Assembly: GCF_001045455.1 (NCBI RefSeq)
Contig: NZ_LFNE01000011.1
Location: forward strand, 1-64,000
Direction of reading: 5' to 3'
DNA length: 64,000 nt
From: Chryseobacterium sp. FH2
GTDB lineage: Bacteria > Bacteroidota > Bacteroidia > Flavobacteriales > Weeksellaceae
Below the pieces are notes generated by a model, which searched no databases, was not told where the DNA came from, and worked only from the letters and a program-made list of their open reading frames with translations. The translations under genes and the position numbers were made by a program. Of the stretch, positions 16,397-26,795 are shown piece by piece; the stretch's first letter is position 1; each line of letters begins with the position of its first letter.

Positions 16397-18958
16397 TTAT
16401 TTCTTTTTTGCCGGAGCTTTTTTCGCTGTTGTCGTCTTTTTTGCCGTTGTTGTTTTTTTAGCTGCAGGCTTTTTCTTTTCTACAAAAGCATTTTTATCCT
16501 GAGCAGTAATCCATTTCTTGACTTCATCAAGAGAAATATCTTTTAACTCTTCCGCATCATATTTTGTATCATCATTTTTCTTTGGAATTTTAAACATCGC
16601 TTTTCCAAATTTGATGAATGGCCCCCATCTTCCGTTTTCAATGGAAATTTTTTCTTTTTCCCACTGTTGGATATATCTGTTTGCCTCTTTTTCTAATTTA
16701 GCATCAATTAATTCATTAATATCACTTTGAGAAAGATTATCAAAATTATATCTCTTCGGAACGTTGATGAAAATACTTTGATATTTGATAAAAGGCCCAA
16801 ATCTTCCTGTTCCTTTTGTTACAGGCTCACCTTTGTATGTTGCAATCGGTGCGTCTGCCTTTTTCTTTTCATTGATGATTTCCTCGGCACGTTTTTGATC
16901 TACGGAAAGAGGATCTTCACCTTTTGGAATGCTGATAAAAGTTTCTCCCCATTTCACATAAGGGCCAAATCTTCCAACACCTACAGAAACAGGCTGCCCA
17001 TCAAACTCATTTAAATCAAAAGGTAATTTGAAAAGCTCCATTGCTTCTTCAAAAGTGATGGTTGCGATATTTTGCCCGGTCATTAACGATGCAAAAACCG
17101 GTTTTTCCTCATCCTCCGTTTCTCCAATCTGAATCATGGCACCAAATCTACCGATTCTTGCATGAACATTTTTACCTGTTTTAGGGTCAACCCCTAAAAG
17201 CCTATCTCCTGTGGCCCTGTCTGCATTTTCTTCTACATCTTCAATTCTCGGATGGAATTTAGAATAAAAATTTGTCATCATTTCCTTCCACTGCTGGTCA
17301 CCGTTTGCAATTTCGTCAAAGCTTTCTTCTACTCTTGCTGTGAAACCGTAATCTAAAATTTCTTTAAAATTATCTGTCAGGAAATCACTTACTACCTCAC
17401 CAGTATCTGTTGGGATAAATTTATTTTTATCTCCACCAAATTTTTCAACAAGAATTTCTTTTTTTATTTTATCCTTCGTTAAAGACATTTTAATCACCTC
17501 CCGAGTTTGCGGATCAATCTCACGCTTATCAACATATTCACGGTTTTGAATCGTCTGAATTGTTGGTGCGTAAGTTGATGGGCGACCAATTCCCAATTCT
17601 TCAAGCTTTCTTACCAAACCGGCTTCTGTATATCTAGCGCTTGGTCTTGTAAATTTTTCTGTTGCTGTGATTTTTTTGTATTCTAATGTTTCTCCGACAC
17701 TTACTTTTGGAAGTAATTTTTCGTTGTTCTCTTCGTCATCATCTTCTGTCTTAACAATTCCGTAAGCTTTTAAGAAACCATCAAAAATGATAACCTCTCC
17801 CTGTGCTTCAAAATTCTGTGGTAATTTGGCATTACCTATTTCAATCACGGTCTTCTCAATTTTAGCATTTGCCATCTGAGAAGCCAGTGTTCTTCTATAA
17901 ATTAACTGATATAATCTATTTAATTGAGCATCGCCAATGCTTGTTACTGCAAAATCAGTCGGACGAATAGCTTCGTGAGCTTCCTGTGCCGATGCCGATT
18001 TGGTTGTATAATTTCTTGGTGAAGAATATTCAGCGCCATATTCTGAAATGATTTGTTTCTTTGCCCCTTCAATAGCTTCCTGAGAGAGATTTACCGAGTC
18101 TGTTCTCATATAGGTAATATACCCTTCTTCATACAGCCTCTGGGCAAGACGCATGGTGTTGGTAACATTATATCCTAATCTTGAAGAAGCCTCCTGCTGT
18201 AACGTAGAAGTTGTAAAAGGTGCAGAAGCAGAACGTGTTCCCGGTCTGGTTTCAACATTAAGAACTTTGAATTCTGCAGTTTTTGCCAACTCTAAGAATT
18301 TTTCTGCATCTTCTTCTTTTTCGAAGTCTTTTTTTAGTTTGGCAGCAATTTCCTGCTCTGTTTTATTTAAGAAAATCCCGTCAAGTTTGAAACTTGCTTT
18401 CGGTATAAACTCGCGTATTTCTTTTTCTCTTTCAACAATTAATCTTACGGCAACCGACTGTACTCTGCCTGCCGATAATCCCGGTTTTACTTTTTTCCAA
18501 AGAACGGGAGACATTTCGAAACCTACGATTCTGTCTAAAACTCTTCTTGCCTGCTGTGCATTTACTAAGTTTTGATCGATATCTCTGGGATTATCAATCG
18601 CTTTTAGAATGGCATTTTTAGTAATCTCATGGAAAACGATTCTTTTCCTGTTTTCGGGCTTTAGCTTTAGCTCGTCCGCCAAGTGCCATGCAATAGCTTC
18701 TCCCTCGCGGTCTTCATCGGAAGCTAACCAAACCATTTCGGCTTTTTTCACAGCAGCTTTCAGCTCTGTTACCAATTTCTTTTTGTCGGCAGAAACTTCG
18801 TAATCGGGGCTGAATGTAGTAAGGTCAATTCCCATTCCTTTTTTAGGTAAATCTCTGATGTGTCCGAAGCTTGATTTTACTTCAAAATCTTTTCCTAAAT
18901 ATTTCTGAATAGTTTTGGCCTTAGCTGGTGACTCTACGATTACTAAATTTTTCGACAT
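16397..18958 (-). CDS. topA: TopA, DNA topoisomerase I
   Basis: This type IA topoisomerase relaxes negative supercoils. The TOPRIM domain begins at residue 4 (LVIVESPAKAKTI) and carries DEDREGE at 81-87. The catalytic tyrosine is Y283 in ITYMRTDS. The C-terminal half holds GRFGP-type repeats (about 620-810) instead of cysteine zinc fingers. The protein ends in a lysine/alanine/threonine tail rich in AKK repeats (about 825-853), probably a DNA-binding extension. The length of 853 aa is normal for Bacteroidota. A TACTTTTG promoter box lies 15 bases before the ATG. Confidence 0.96.
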   Translation of the reverse strand: MSKNLVIVESPAKAKTIQKYLGKDFEVKSSFGHIRDLPKKGMGIDLTTFSPDYEVSADKKKLVTELKAAVKKAEMVWLASDEDREGEAIAWHLADELKLKPENRKRIVFHEITKNAILKAIDNPRDIDQNLVNAQQARRVLDRIVGFEMSPVLWKKVKPGLSAGRVQSVAVRLIVEREKEIREFIPKASFKLDGIFLNKTEQEIAAKLKKDFEKEEDAEKFLELAKTAEFKVLNVETRPGTRSASAPFTTSTLQQEASSRLGYNVTNTMRLAQRLYEEGYITYMRTDSVNLSQEAIEGAKKQIISEYGAEYSSPRNYTTKSASAQEAHEAIRPTDFAVTSIGDAQLNRLYQLIYRRTLASQMANAKIEKTVIEIGNAKLPQNFEAQGEVIIFDGFLKAYGIVKTEDDDEENNEKLLPKVSVGETLEYKKITATEKFTRPSARYTEAGLVRKLEELGIGRPSTYAPTIQTIQNREYVDKREIDPQTREVIKMSLTKDKIKKEILVEKFGGDKNKFIPTDTGEVVSDFLTDNFKEILDYGFTARVEESFDEIANGDQQWKEMMTNFYSKFHPRIEDVEENADRATGDRLLGVDPKTGKNVHARIGRFGAMIQIGETEDEEKPVFASLMTGQNIATITFEEAMELFKLPFDLNEFDGQPVSVGVGRFGPYVKWGETFISIPKGEDPLSVDQKRAEEIINEKKKADAPIATYKGEPVTKGTGRFGPFIKYQSIFINVPKRYNFDNLSQSDINELIDAKLEKEANRYIQQWEKEKISIENGRWGPFIKFGKAMFKIPKKNDDTKYDAEELKDISLDEVKKWITAQDKNAFVEKKKPAAKKTTTAKKTTTAKKAPAKKK

Positions 18959-18972
18959 TCTAAAAATTTTTG

Positions 18973-18980
18973 CAAAAGTA
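18973..18980 (-). promoter_or_regulatory. TACTTTTG -7 box of topA
   Basis: This TAnnTTTG match on the minus strand lies 15 bases upstream of the topA ATG. I see no convincing -33 partner. The rest of 18959-19190 is AT-rich with no other visible feature. Confidence 0.45.
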
Positions 18981-19190
18981 AAGCTTTTTTATTATATAGG
19001 TTTTGTAATATCAGTTTAATTTAAAAATCTCCCTTATTTGATTAAAACTCCCTGAGAAAAAATTAAAAGAACTAAAACCTTCGCACAGAGCCCTTTAACA
19101 CTAAAAATACGGAGTATTAGTATTGTTTATATTTTATAGATATAGAATTTTTCTTCAATTGTAATAGATAAGGTTTGTAGTAAAACAAAA

Positions 19191-19223
19191 AAAGAGATGG
19201 GATGCTTAGCCGTCCACCTCTTT
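19191..19223 (-). terminator. Terminator after the T9SS-secreted protein gene
   Basis: On the minus strand AAAGAGGTGG pairs with CCATCTCTTT (one G-U) around a 13-base loop and continues into seven Ts. It starts 17 bases past the stop codon at 19241. Confidence 0.8.
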
Positions 19224-19240
19224 ACCTTATCATTTAACAG

Positions 19241-22200
19241 CTATTGTTTTATAATTTTCCCTATTATTTCAGAATTTACTCTTATGAGGTAAACCCCGGG
19301 AACCAACGATGACAGGTCTGTCTGCCCATTTTTGAATTCACCCGATTTCACAACCTGTCCTGACATATTATAAACCTGATAAAAATATCCTTTCTCTTCA
19401 GGAGCTTTGATGTGAAGAACATCTTTTACCGGATTCGGGAATATAGAAATTTTATTTTCCTTAATTTTTTCCATAACCTCAGCTTTACTTAAAGGAGAAG
19501 AGGCTTTTGTCGCAGGAAGTGTTGTAATTTGTAATTTAGGAATTGGCCCGCTTTCGTTATTACCTGTTTCGTATTTTACTTTCACACAACGACAACTCAT
19601 CGCAAAGTAAGGATCGTTGTTATCATAATAAGCAGTCATCTTATTTGCTGTCGCAGCAGCATCAAAAATAACATTTACAGGTCTTCCCAGATAATTTGAG
19701 TTCAAAGCGTCTGTCCAAATTCCCGGAAACTGAAAATTTATCACATTAAATGTTCCCTGCGGAGATTGATTACTTATCACACCTCTGGTTCCTCTGGACC
19801 CAGCATTCGGGTAATTACCAACACGATAAGAAGGATCATTATATATATATCCAATGGTTGTCGCCGTACTATTCCTTACTCTTAAGCCCAAATAATCATT
19901 AAGAATACTCCATGCACTTGCTGCATTTTTATCTTTTTTATACCATGGTGAGTGACCGAAGTCTTTATTTGAAATAATAGAAACACTCGTCACATCCGGA
20001 ATCCTCCAGCCTTCAGGACATGGGTCAAAAGGGGATTTTTCGCCCCCTCTCCCCCATCTGTCATAAGCCAAATTAGGCTCTGTTGCCAGCCAGTCTGTAC
20101 CATTAGTATAAAGAGGCTGAGCGCTATTGTAAGAGGAAAAAGTACTCGGAACCATATAAACCAAAGGATTTCTCACTGAATACGATAATACTTTCGCCAC
20201 TTTTTCAGAAGGTTTATCTGTTGGTAAAATATTTGAATTTACAGCATTAGCATACATATTATAGGGAACAATATAACTTCCCGACAAATTATTGTAAGCC
20301 GCATAGGTAAGTGTGGTATAAGTAACCGTTCCATTAGCCGTTACGCTACCTAAAAATACATTGCTTGAACTTCTATTATCTACATTTTGCAAAACAGGAA
20401 GCGGATCCTTTCTTCCCCACTGATAATGGAGACCTCCGGAAGCTCTGATTTGTAACAGCTCCGCAGCATTTGGAGTCAGTGGATTGATTACAGTCGGGAA
20501 AGCATCTGTTGCCCCAAGATTTCTATCCATAAACTCCGTTTGCAATGGCGAATATCCTTTCTCTATGTAATTCACATAATTCGTAACATTTGAAAGCGGA
20601 AGCTCTGTTGTATAATGATAAGATGCAACGGGAGTATCTGTCACCCAAATATGCCACGACCAATACACAGGATTTGTAATACTTCCGTTATGAAGTGTAA
20701 TTACAGCATTTCCGCTTTGGTTTGGATTAATCAATACCGATATTTTAGAATTGAGAAGATCTTGCAATGAACTTGGTGAAGCATTAATAATATTCACTTT
20801 ATTTATCATGTTTGAATTTGTTGTCCAAAGTACATTTGCTTTTAAACTATTAAAACTTGCAGAATTTAATATATTTTGGTTATTAAGAATCTGACTCTGA
20901 ACTGAAAAAGCTTTACTTACAGGAATTTCAATAGTTGATCCTGCGGAGTTCTTCACAATCTGATACGTATTGGGGTTATTAATTCCTTCTCTATATTCTA
21001 AAATAGGAGCTAAATACTCTGTAGGAAAATCATAATTATCAATAATATATAAGGGATCTTTAATACATCTGCATCCGTTTGCATCTGAAGTCCCTGAAGC
21101 CATTAAAGGCATATAAAAATATCTTCCTTTTACATTCGGCAGGCCTGCATCCGGAACATCCGGCTGATCTTTGTCTGGTATCATCCATAACATTCTTGCG
21201 CTTACAGCAGGAGAAGCGTCAAAATGTCTGGGCATTGTAGCTGTCCACAATCCTGTATGATGTGCATCACTATATTGGCCTTCATGGGCACTCCTGACCA
21301 ACTGCCCTGTCCCCGGATAGATTCCCATATTATTTCCGCCAACATTTGATAAATCAAATCCAAAATTAGAATATACCCTAAATCCCGTCATGTAAGCCGG
21401 CACGCCTGAATCAGTCGGTTTAATTATATAATATTTATTAGATTCAAAGATATTTTTTCCAATACTCGTTCTTACACTGAAAGGAGAATAATCAATTCTG
21501 ATATCATCAATATACGAGGTAGAACCCAGATTTGCTACCAAGACTGATGGAATACGCCAACCATTCGGACATGGATCATAGGCTGATTTATCCCTGTAAG
21601 GATTTGAGTTTGCATCTGCGTTGTAATTAGCTGTTATAATTTTCCCCTGAGCATTATCAGACCATAAATTAAGCTCTCCGAGCTGATGATCAGGCAGTGC
21701 AGAAGAGCGGCCGAACCAATTGACGGGCAAATTCGAGTTGTTATTATAATAAGCCTGGCCTGAATTGTCATCTTTATTTACATAAATAAGACTTAATGGA
21801 TTTTTAATCGCAAGCTTAATATTGTTTTCTATAAAAGCGCTTGACAAAGGCACATACTTCGTAAGATTGTCAATAGTAAAAGCTCCGGACATATTTTTTG
21901 CACCTCTGTGACGAACTCTTCCTATCGTACCGCTTACTTCATAAAAATCATCTGATTTTGTTATTAATGGCGGGATTGGATCTTTTCTCCCCCATTGGTA
22001 AAGCAGTCCTCCACTTCTGCTCCACTCCGAAGATGTCATAGAGCTGCTTATGGCTCCAAGATTTCTATCCATCCATTTCCATTCAGAATCAGGGATTACT
22101 TCTATTGTTCCGTCATTTCTTTGTCTTTTAACATTTGCATAGCTTTTATAAGAAGGCCCGTTTGCAGGATCATCAGTCACCCAAATATGCCAGCTCCAAT

Positions 22201-22735
22201 ATACTTCACCATTTACTTTTAACACAACAACAGCATTTCCTTCTCTGGTCTTATTTATAGGAACTCTGATTTTGGCATTTGCTCCCGAATCTACTAATTC
22301 TAAAGAATAAGAAGCACCTGTTTTTATCAATCCGTGAACATCTTCCCACAAAACCTCAGCAACAGCTTTACCCATCGGAATACCGGACGCACCCAGCATC
22401 TTCTCCTGCTCCCACATGACATAAGCTTTTTTTACAGGAATATACAAGCCTTCATTACCCTGAGAAGGATCAAAAATATAGCTATTAGGAGCCTTCGTCC
22501 AATCCGGAGCAGCCGATTGTCCTCTTTTTTGGTTTAATTTTGGAATATTATTTACAGACGTTGGTTTTACCATTGTATTATCAAAAAACATATTCTTTTT
22601 TGGATAGGAATTCCTGATTAAAGAATCTGAATGCGTGAGCTGTAATTGGTTTTTATATACTTTTAAATTCTTAGAATAAATACCGATCGAGACTAGGCAA
22701 AAAATTGCCACTAAATTTTTTACTGACTTTTTCAT
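19241..22735 (-). CDS. Large secreted protein with type IX (type A) sorting domain and internal duplication
   Basis: A signal peptide (MKKSVKNLVAIFCLVSIGIYS) opens this 1164-residue protein. The last 75 residues are a Por secretion/type A sorting domain with the FPNPVKD start, a YNMSGQVVKSG core and a final GVYLIRVNSE block. The middle is a tandem duplication. Each half has WSWHIWVTD, a following FMDRNLGA or WMDRNLGA, YQWGRKDP, FDPCPEGWRIP or YDPCPNGWRIP, and a closing CRC. The WSWHIWVTD modules recall Bacteroidota major paralogous (FISUMP-like) proteins. Function is unknown; it is exported by the type IX system and may be surface-attached. The ATG at 22735 fits the signal peptide, whereas the longer frame begins at TTG. 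Confidence 0.85.
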   Translation of the reverse strand: MKKSVKNLVAIFCLVSIGIYSKNLKVYKNQLQLTHSDSLIRNSYPKKNMFFDNTMVKPTSVNNIPKLNQKRGQSAAPDWTKAPNSYIFDPSQGNEGLYIPVKKAYVMWEQEKMLGASGIPMGKAVAEVLWEDVHGLIKTGASYSLELVDSGANAKIRVPINKTREGNAVVVLKVNGEVYWSWHIWVTDDPANGPSYKSYANVKRQRNDGTIEVIPDSEWKWMDRNLGAISSSMTSSEWSRSGGLLYQWGRKDPIPPLITKSDDFYEVSGTIGRVRHRGAKNMSGAFTIDNLTKYVPLSSAFIENNIKLAIKNPLSLIYVNKDDNSGQAYYNNNSNLPVNWFGRSSALPDHQLGELNLWSDNAQGKIITANYNADANSNPYRDKSAYDPCPNGWRIPSVLVANLGSTSYIDDIRIDYSPFSVRTSIGKNIFESNKYYIIKPTDSGVPAYMTGFRVYSNFGFDLSNVGGNNMGIYPGTGQLVRSAHEGQYSDAHHTGLWTATMPRHFDASPAVSARMLWMIPDKDQPDVPDAGLPNVKGRYFYMPLMASGTSDANGCRCIKDPLYIIDNYDFPTEYLAPILEYREGINNPNTYQIVKNSAGSTIEIPVSKAFSVQSQILNNQNILNSASFNSLKANVLWTTNSNMINKVNIINASPSSLQDLLNSKISVLINPNQSGNAVITLHNGSITNPVYWSWHIWVTDTPVASYHYTTELPLSNVTNYVNYIEKGYSPLQTEFMDRNLGATDAFPTVINPLTPNAAELLQIRASGGLHYQWGRKDPLPVLQNVDNRSSSNVFLGSVTANGTVTYTTLTYAAYNNLSGSYIVPYNMYANAVNSNILPTDKPSEKVAKVLSYSVRNPLVYMVPSTFSSYNSAQPLYTNGTDWLATEPNLAYDRWGRGGEKSPFDPCPEGWRIPDVTSVSIISNKDFGHSPWYKKDKNAASAWSILNDYLGLRVRNSTATTIGYIYNDPSYRVGNYPNAGSRGTRGVISNQSPQGTFNVINFQFPGIWTDALNSNYLGRPVNVIFDAAATANKMTAYYDNNDPYFAMSCRCVKVKYETGNNESGPIPKLQITTLPATKASSPLSKAEVMEKIKENKISIFPNPVKDVLHIKAPEEKGYFYQVYNMSGQVVKSGEFKNGQTDLSSLVPGVYLIRVNSEIIGKIIKQ

Positions 22736-23068
22736 ACTCTTGAATTTTGCGCTCTTTATCAAAATACAACATTTACGCCCTTAGTAATAAAACTTTATTT
22801 ATTATATAAATTGTAAATAGATAAACAAATTATACAAATAAAAAAACATTTATAATTAATTACAAGTACGAATAGTTTATTTCAAAACACAAGCATTGCA
22901 AAAATAAAAGAATATTGGACTGTTTTTTATTACTATAATCAATATAAACGAATATTAATAATAGAAAATTAATAGATAAAATAAATCCATATTGAATCAA
23001 TAAAAAAAAAGACAACATATAAATGCTGTCTTTTTTATCATTTAAAGAGATCTTTAACTCCAAAAATA
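22736..23068. other. AT-rich gap between the T9SS protein and a membrane protein gene
   Basis: This gap holds the upstream region of the T9SS gene and the terminator of the next operon (23005-23036). A weak 67-codon reading frame on the minus strand contains that terminator and has random AT-driven composition, so I do not call it. No consensus TAnnTTTG box was found; a one-base-short TATTTTG lies near 22750. Confidence 0.5.
23005..23036 (-). terminator. Terminator of the 25274-23069 operon
   Basis: A 14-bp stem (one G-U) of AAAAAAGACAGCAT with its complement encloses a 4-base loop. It has T/A tracts on both sides and so may work in both directions. Confidence 0.85.
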
Positions 23069-24349
23069 TTATTTATGTTTCAATTCATTTCTTTTAATAT
23101 TTTTTAACAGGAAAGCCATTGTCAAAGATATTAATACTATTACCAATATCATAAATGGACAATACCATATAAAAAAATCAATATGCGGATGAATATGTGC
23201 ATGCTCCTTAAACAAAATAAGCCAACTGAGCGGAGCTGTTATCGAAAACCAGGTGGTAATAACTAATCTTCTGTCAATATTTTTTACATACAAAAATACA
23301 GAACAAACAATACCCAAGAAAATAATAACAATAAAAGGCATTTTTACAAAATCTTCATTTACGAATGAGCCTCCAATATACCTGAGAAGTATATCCAAAT
23401 GATACTGCTTCAGAGTATTCAGATAAGCGTATTCTCCATTATATGAATATTCTCCGTTAGCCCTTCTTGCATAGGCATCTACAAGGTGAGCAATTCCATC
23501 TTTAAAATTACCCGTTAAGATGTTAAATTGAAATAATTGAAATGAAATTGTGAGTATAAACGGAAGTATGACAATTAAAAAATGCCTTCCTATAAAATTC
23601 AAATAAAACGATCTTTTATTTTCGAATAAATAATAGATATATGGAATAGCAGAAGATATTAAGAATACTGTAATAAATTCAAATCCGGTGAACCAAAACT
23701 TAATAAAAAATAACAGCGATGATACAATTACATATTTTTTAATGCTATAATTTTCTTTATTTTGTTCAAAAAAGAACATAGAATAAACAAAAGGCAAGAA
23801 ATAAACCCAGTTGCACCACCAGGTACTTTTCCCGTATAAAAATATCCAATAATTTAAAATTAAAATCAAGAAAGAGATTATAGTTGTCAGTAATCCGAAT
23901 TTTCTTTTTACCCAAATCATAAATAAAGTTAACAAAACACTTAACGCTAATGAGTTTAGCATTCTAAAAATAGTTATACTGACTTTATTATCTAAGTTGA
24001 AAATTTTATCAAAAACGCTGTACAATATAGCCTGACCTCCAATTTGAGATTTATAAGCCCAATAATAATATTTTCTGGGATGCTCGTTATTGATATACTT
24101 GGCATAAGATTTTCTTCCGGCAATACCCCTGTTAGAGAAATCCCGATCAACATAAAAAACGCCTGTAAAACCTCCGTCTTCAAATATTCCACCCTGTTGA
24201 GAGTTTAACAGTTTCCCAATGACTAGTGTCTCAGATACTTCAACTAAACTGTAATCAAACCTTTCCTTTGGAATAAGATGAAACAAATTAAACTGACTAT
24301 TACAAAACAATAAAATAGCAAAAAGAAGGAAAATCAATCTATTCTTCAT
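23069..24349 (-). CDS. Multi-spanning membrane protein of unknown function
   Basis: This 426-residue protein has about nine or ten hydrophobic helices, a larger external loop between helices 1 and 2 (about 20-110), and a basic C-terminus. I do not recognise a family motif. It follows a polyprenol-type GT2 by 1 base (TGACATG), so the two are almost certainly one unit. GT2 plus large membrane protein is the usual arrangement for a lipid-linked sugar donor and a GT-C-like enzyme that uses it. That role is inference from the arrangement alone. Confidence 0.6.
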   Translation of the reverse strand: MKNRLIFLLFAILLFCNSQFNLFHLIPKERFDYSLVEVSETLVIGKLLNSQQGGIFEDGGFTGVFYVDRDFSNRGIAGRKSYAKYINNEHPRKYYYWAYKSQIGGQAILYSVFDKIFNLDNKVSITIFRMLNSLALSVLLTLFMIWVKRKFGLLTTIISFLILILNYWIFLYGKSTWWCNWVYFLPFVYSMFFFEQNKENYSIKKYVIVSSLLFFIKFWFTGFEFITVFLISSAIPYIYYLFENKRSFYLNFIGRHFLIVILPFILTISFQLFQFNILTGNFKDGIAHLVDAYARRANGEYSYNGEYAYLNTLKQYHLDILLRYIGGSFVNEDFVKMPFIVIIFLGIVCSVFLYVKNIDRRLVITTWFSITAPLSWLILFKEHAHIHPHIDFFIWYCPFMILVIVLISLTMAFLLKNIKRNELKHK

Positions 24350-24350
24350 G

Positions 24351-25274
24351 TCATTTTGTACTATTATACCTTACCTTAAAGTTCTTTTTATCAATTATAC
24401 TGATATTATCCAGAATAAGGCCGGTCATAAAAGAAAGCAGAGATACAATGACCAACATTATCGAAAATATAAGAGTCGGAACTTTATATACATATTTATA
24501 TTCAAAGTACTCTTTGATAGGAACAATCATAAATAAGAGACCAATAACGAATAACACACCAGCCACTGCACCGAAAAACAATAAAGGTTTATAAAGCCTT
24601 ACCAGATTAAAGAAAAGTTTGATAACTTTAAATCCGTCGGTAAAAGTATTTAGTTTTGATTCACTGCCTTCCGGTCTGTCTCTATAATTTATTGAATATT
24701 CTTCTATTGACAAGCCGTTATGAAGAGAATAAATTGAAAGGTCTGTTTCTAACTCAAAGCCTTTTATAGTGCTGGCATAATTTTTCACAAATTTTCTTGA
24801 AAAAATTCTATAACCAGATAAGATATCTTTCAATTCTGATCCAAAAAATACATTAATGAGACTTCTTACCAGATTATTTCCGAAATTGTGAAAAGCTCTT
24901 TTGTTTTCTTTTTTGTAACTGTTATTAGATAATCTATCTCCTACAAGCATATCACAATTGTTCTCAATAAACTGATTCACCATCTCCTGAACACAGTCTA
25001 CCGGATAGGTATCATCCCCATCAATCATAATATAAATATCAGCATCTATTTCGCGAAACATTTTGAAAACAACGTTTGCTTTTCCCTGTCTTCTTTCATG
25101 CCGGACAATTGCACCCGCTTCCTTTGCAATATCAGATGTCCCGTCTTTTGAATTATTATCATAGACAAAAATTTCTGCTTCAGGAAGAAAAGTTTTAAAA
25201 TCCTTTACAACTTTCCCAATCGTCAGAGCTTCATTATAACAGGGGACAAGTACGGCTATTTTAGGATACATCAT
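24351..25274 (-). CDS. Polyprenyl-phosphate-type GT2 glycosyltransferase
   Basis: This 307-residue protein has an N-terminal GT-A domain (IAVLVPCYNEALTIGKVV at about 6-23, the DNNSKDGT segment, and metal-binding DGDDTYP near 90) and two C-terminal membrane helices (about 230-255 and 265-290). This layout is that of dolichol/undecaprenyl-phosphate glucosyl- or mannosyltransferases that make lipid-linked sugar donors. It is co-transcribed with the following membrane protein. Two adjacent ATGs make the start uncertain by one codon. Confidence 0.85.
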   Translation of the reverse strand: MMYPKIAVLVPCYNEALTIGKVVKDFKTFLPEAEIFVYDNNSKDGTSDIAKEAGAIVRHERRQGKANVVFKMFREIDADIYIMIDGDDTYPVDCVQEMVNQFIENNCDMLVGDRLSNNSYKKENKRAFHNFGNNLVRSLINVFFGSELKDILSGYRIFSRKFVKNYASTIKGFELETDLSIYSLHNGLSIEEYSINYRDRPEGSESKLNTFTDGFKVIKLFFNLVRLYKPLLFFGAVAGVLFVIGLLFMIVPIKEYFEYKYVYKVPTLIFSIMLVIVSLLSFMTGLILDNISIIDKKNFKVRYNSTK

Positions 25275-25443
25275 TAGCGATAAAATTTTCTATTTGATAG
25301 TAATCCAATTTGTTGAGAGACCTGCAAAAACAGACAAGCCGTTTCTGCAAAAATGCTTTTTTCTTCATCATGAGTATATAAATTTTTGACAAAAATAATA
25401 AAAAACTGCAGATAGTCTTTTAAATTAACATAAATAAAAAAAC

Positions 25444-25463
25444 TGCCCCAAAAATTTGGGGCA
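25444..25463 (-). terminator. Terminator of the EpsG-like gene
   Basis: On the minus strand TGCCCCAAATTTTTGGGGCA is followed by GTTTTTTT. The hairpin lies 74 bases past the stop at 25537. The rest of 25275-25536 shows no further feature. Confidence 0.9.
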
Positions 25464-25536
25464 ATATAAAATTTAGAGAAAATTATTAATGAAGTTGAAT
25501 ATAGTTTCTATGTATGCTGTCATTTAAGTATTATGA

Positions 25537-26673
25537 TTAGGGGAGTAGAAAGTTTTGGTAAAGATCAATTGTAAATTTACCCGCAGTAATATTTCTAAAG
25601 CTGGAAAAAACCAAGAAATTAAATACAACCAAAAATATTATAAATGCATAAATAAGCGTTTTACTGGTTTTTGAGACCACATACATTGCATTTGGAATTA
25701 TTAAAAATCCAAAACCGGTAAATGCACCCACCAGTCTCGAGGAGAAAACCGGGTTATTCCTGAATATAAAATAAAAACAAATCCCGACAAGTGCATAGTT
25801 TCTTTGATATTCATAATACGGATATTTCTCTTTCAGCTTGGTATCATAGAAAAACAGGAAAAACGTAAGAATTGCGGTCATTACTTCAGGAATACCTATT
25901 CCTCCATTAAGCCTTTCTGCACTTTCCTCCATATAGGCATTAAAACCGCCAATGACCGTGCTATCAGAAGCAATACCGTCCAAAAAGCTGCCAAAAACCC
26001 TATACACCTCAAAAGGTGATAAAAATATAGATACTACAATTGCACCAAGCATAATTGCTTTATTTACAGGAATACGGGCCACCCAATACATAGGTAAAAC
26101 AGCATAACATACATTATGAATTCCCCCCGCTAAATAAATACATAAAAGATAATAAAACAGCTTTCTCTCCTTGATAAACCTTACAGCATAGTATACTATA
26201 AAAATTCCTAAATTCTGTCTCATCTGCCCACATTCTCCAATAAAAAAGCCGGGTATGAACATAAACAAAATGAAGGTAAAGGGATAAAACGTATTATCTT
26301 CCACATACCTCATCTTAAAGAATATTGCTAATACAGCCACTACAAACGTAAGCATGTAAAAGGGGGCATTAAAAATATTAAGCAAAATTTTATTGATAAG
26401 GATATACAGCCATTCTACAGCTATAGGCTGCGGGCTATCAAGATGTAACCCCTTTAAAATAATACTGAAATAATCAATGGTATCAGAATACACATATATT
26501 CCCCTATAACTACCATAATCAGGGCCCGCATCACGAAAACCCGCCACAAGAATCATAAAGCCTCCAAGGAAATACAGGTATTTTCTATCTACCTTTCCTC
26601 TAAATACTTCTTGGTAACTAAATATAACTAGGAAAAAGATTATTATCAGAAAATATGGGTGTAGTAAACTCAT
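25537..26673 (-). CDS. EpsG/Wzy-like polysaccharide polymerase
   Basis: This 378-residue protein has about ten to eleven membrane helices and the features of the EpsG family. GFRDAGPDYGSYRGIY lies at about residues 46-61, in the first external loop, a region family members share. Such proteins polymerise lipid-linked repeat units or act like O-antigen polymerases at the periplasmic face. It is a single-gene unit with its own terminator and a TACTTTTG box upstream, divergent from the pigment cluster. Substrate specificity cannot be read from sequence. Confidence 0.75.
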   Translation of the reverse strand: MSLLHPYFLIIIFFLVIFSYQEVFRGKVDRKYLYFLGGFMILVAGFRDAGPDYGSYRGIYVYSDTIDYFSIILKGLHLDSPQPIAVEWLYILINKILLNIFNAPFYMLTFVVAVLAIFFKMRYVEDNTFYPFTFILFMFIPGFFIGECGQMRQNLGIFIVYYAVRFIKERKLFYYLLCIYLAGGIHNVCYAVLPMYWVARIPVNKAIMLGAIVVSIFLSPFEVYRVFGSFLDGIASDSTVIGGFNAYMEESAERLNGGIGIPEVMTAILTFFLFFYDTKLKEKYPYYEYQRNYALVGICFYFIFRNNPVFSSRLVGAFTGFGFLIIPNAMYVVSKTSKTLIYAFIIFLVVFNFLVFSSFRNITAGKFTIDLYQNFLLP

Positions 26674-26723
26674 TATCTAGGTGTATGAATTTTTATAATT
26701 TTTTTTCATCTGTCGGAACTTTG

Positions 26724-26731
26724 CAAAAGTA
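26724..26731 (-). promoter_or_regulatory. TACTTTTG -7 box of the EpsG-like gene
   Basis: This TAnnTTTG match on the minus strand lies 50 bases before the ATG at 26673. The -33 element is not evident. Confidence 0.4.
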
Positions 26732-26795
26732 GAATATTTTTTCATTTTCGTCAGAATATTTTGTTGATTTTCAATGAAAACTTATTATTAAATGT

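Noticed and set aside
22860..23063. 67-codon reading frame on the minus strand
   Set aside because: It contains a clear terminator hairpin, and its composition follows the AT-rich DNA, so it is probably chance.
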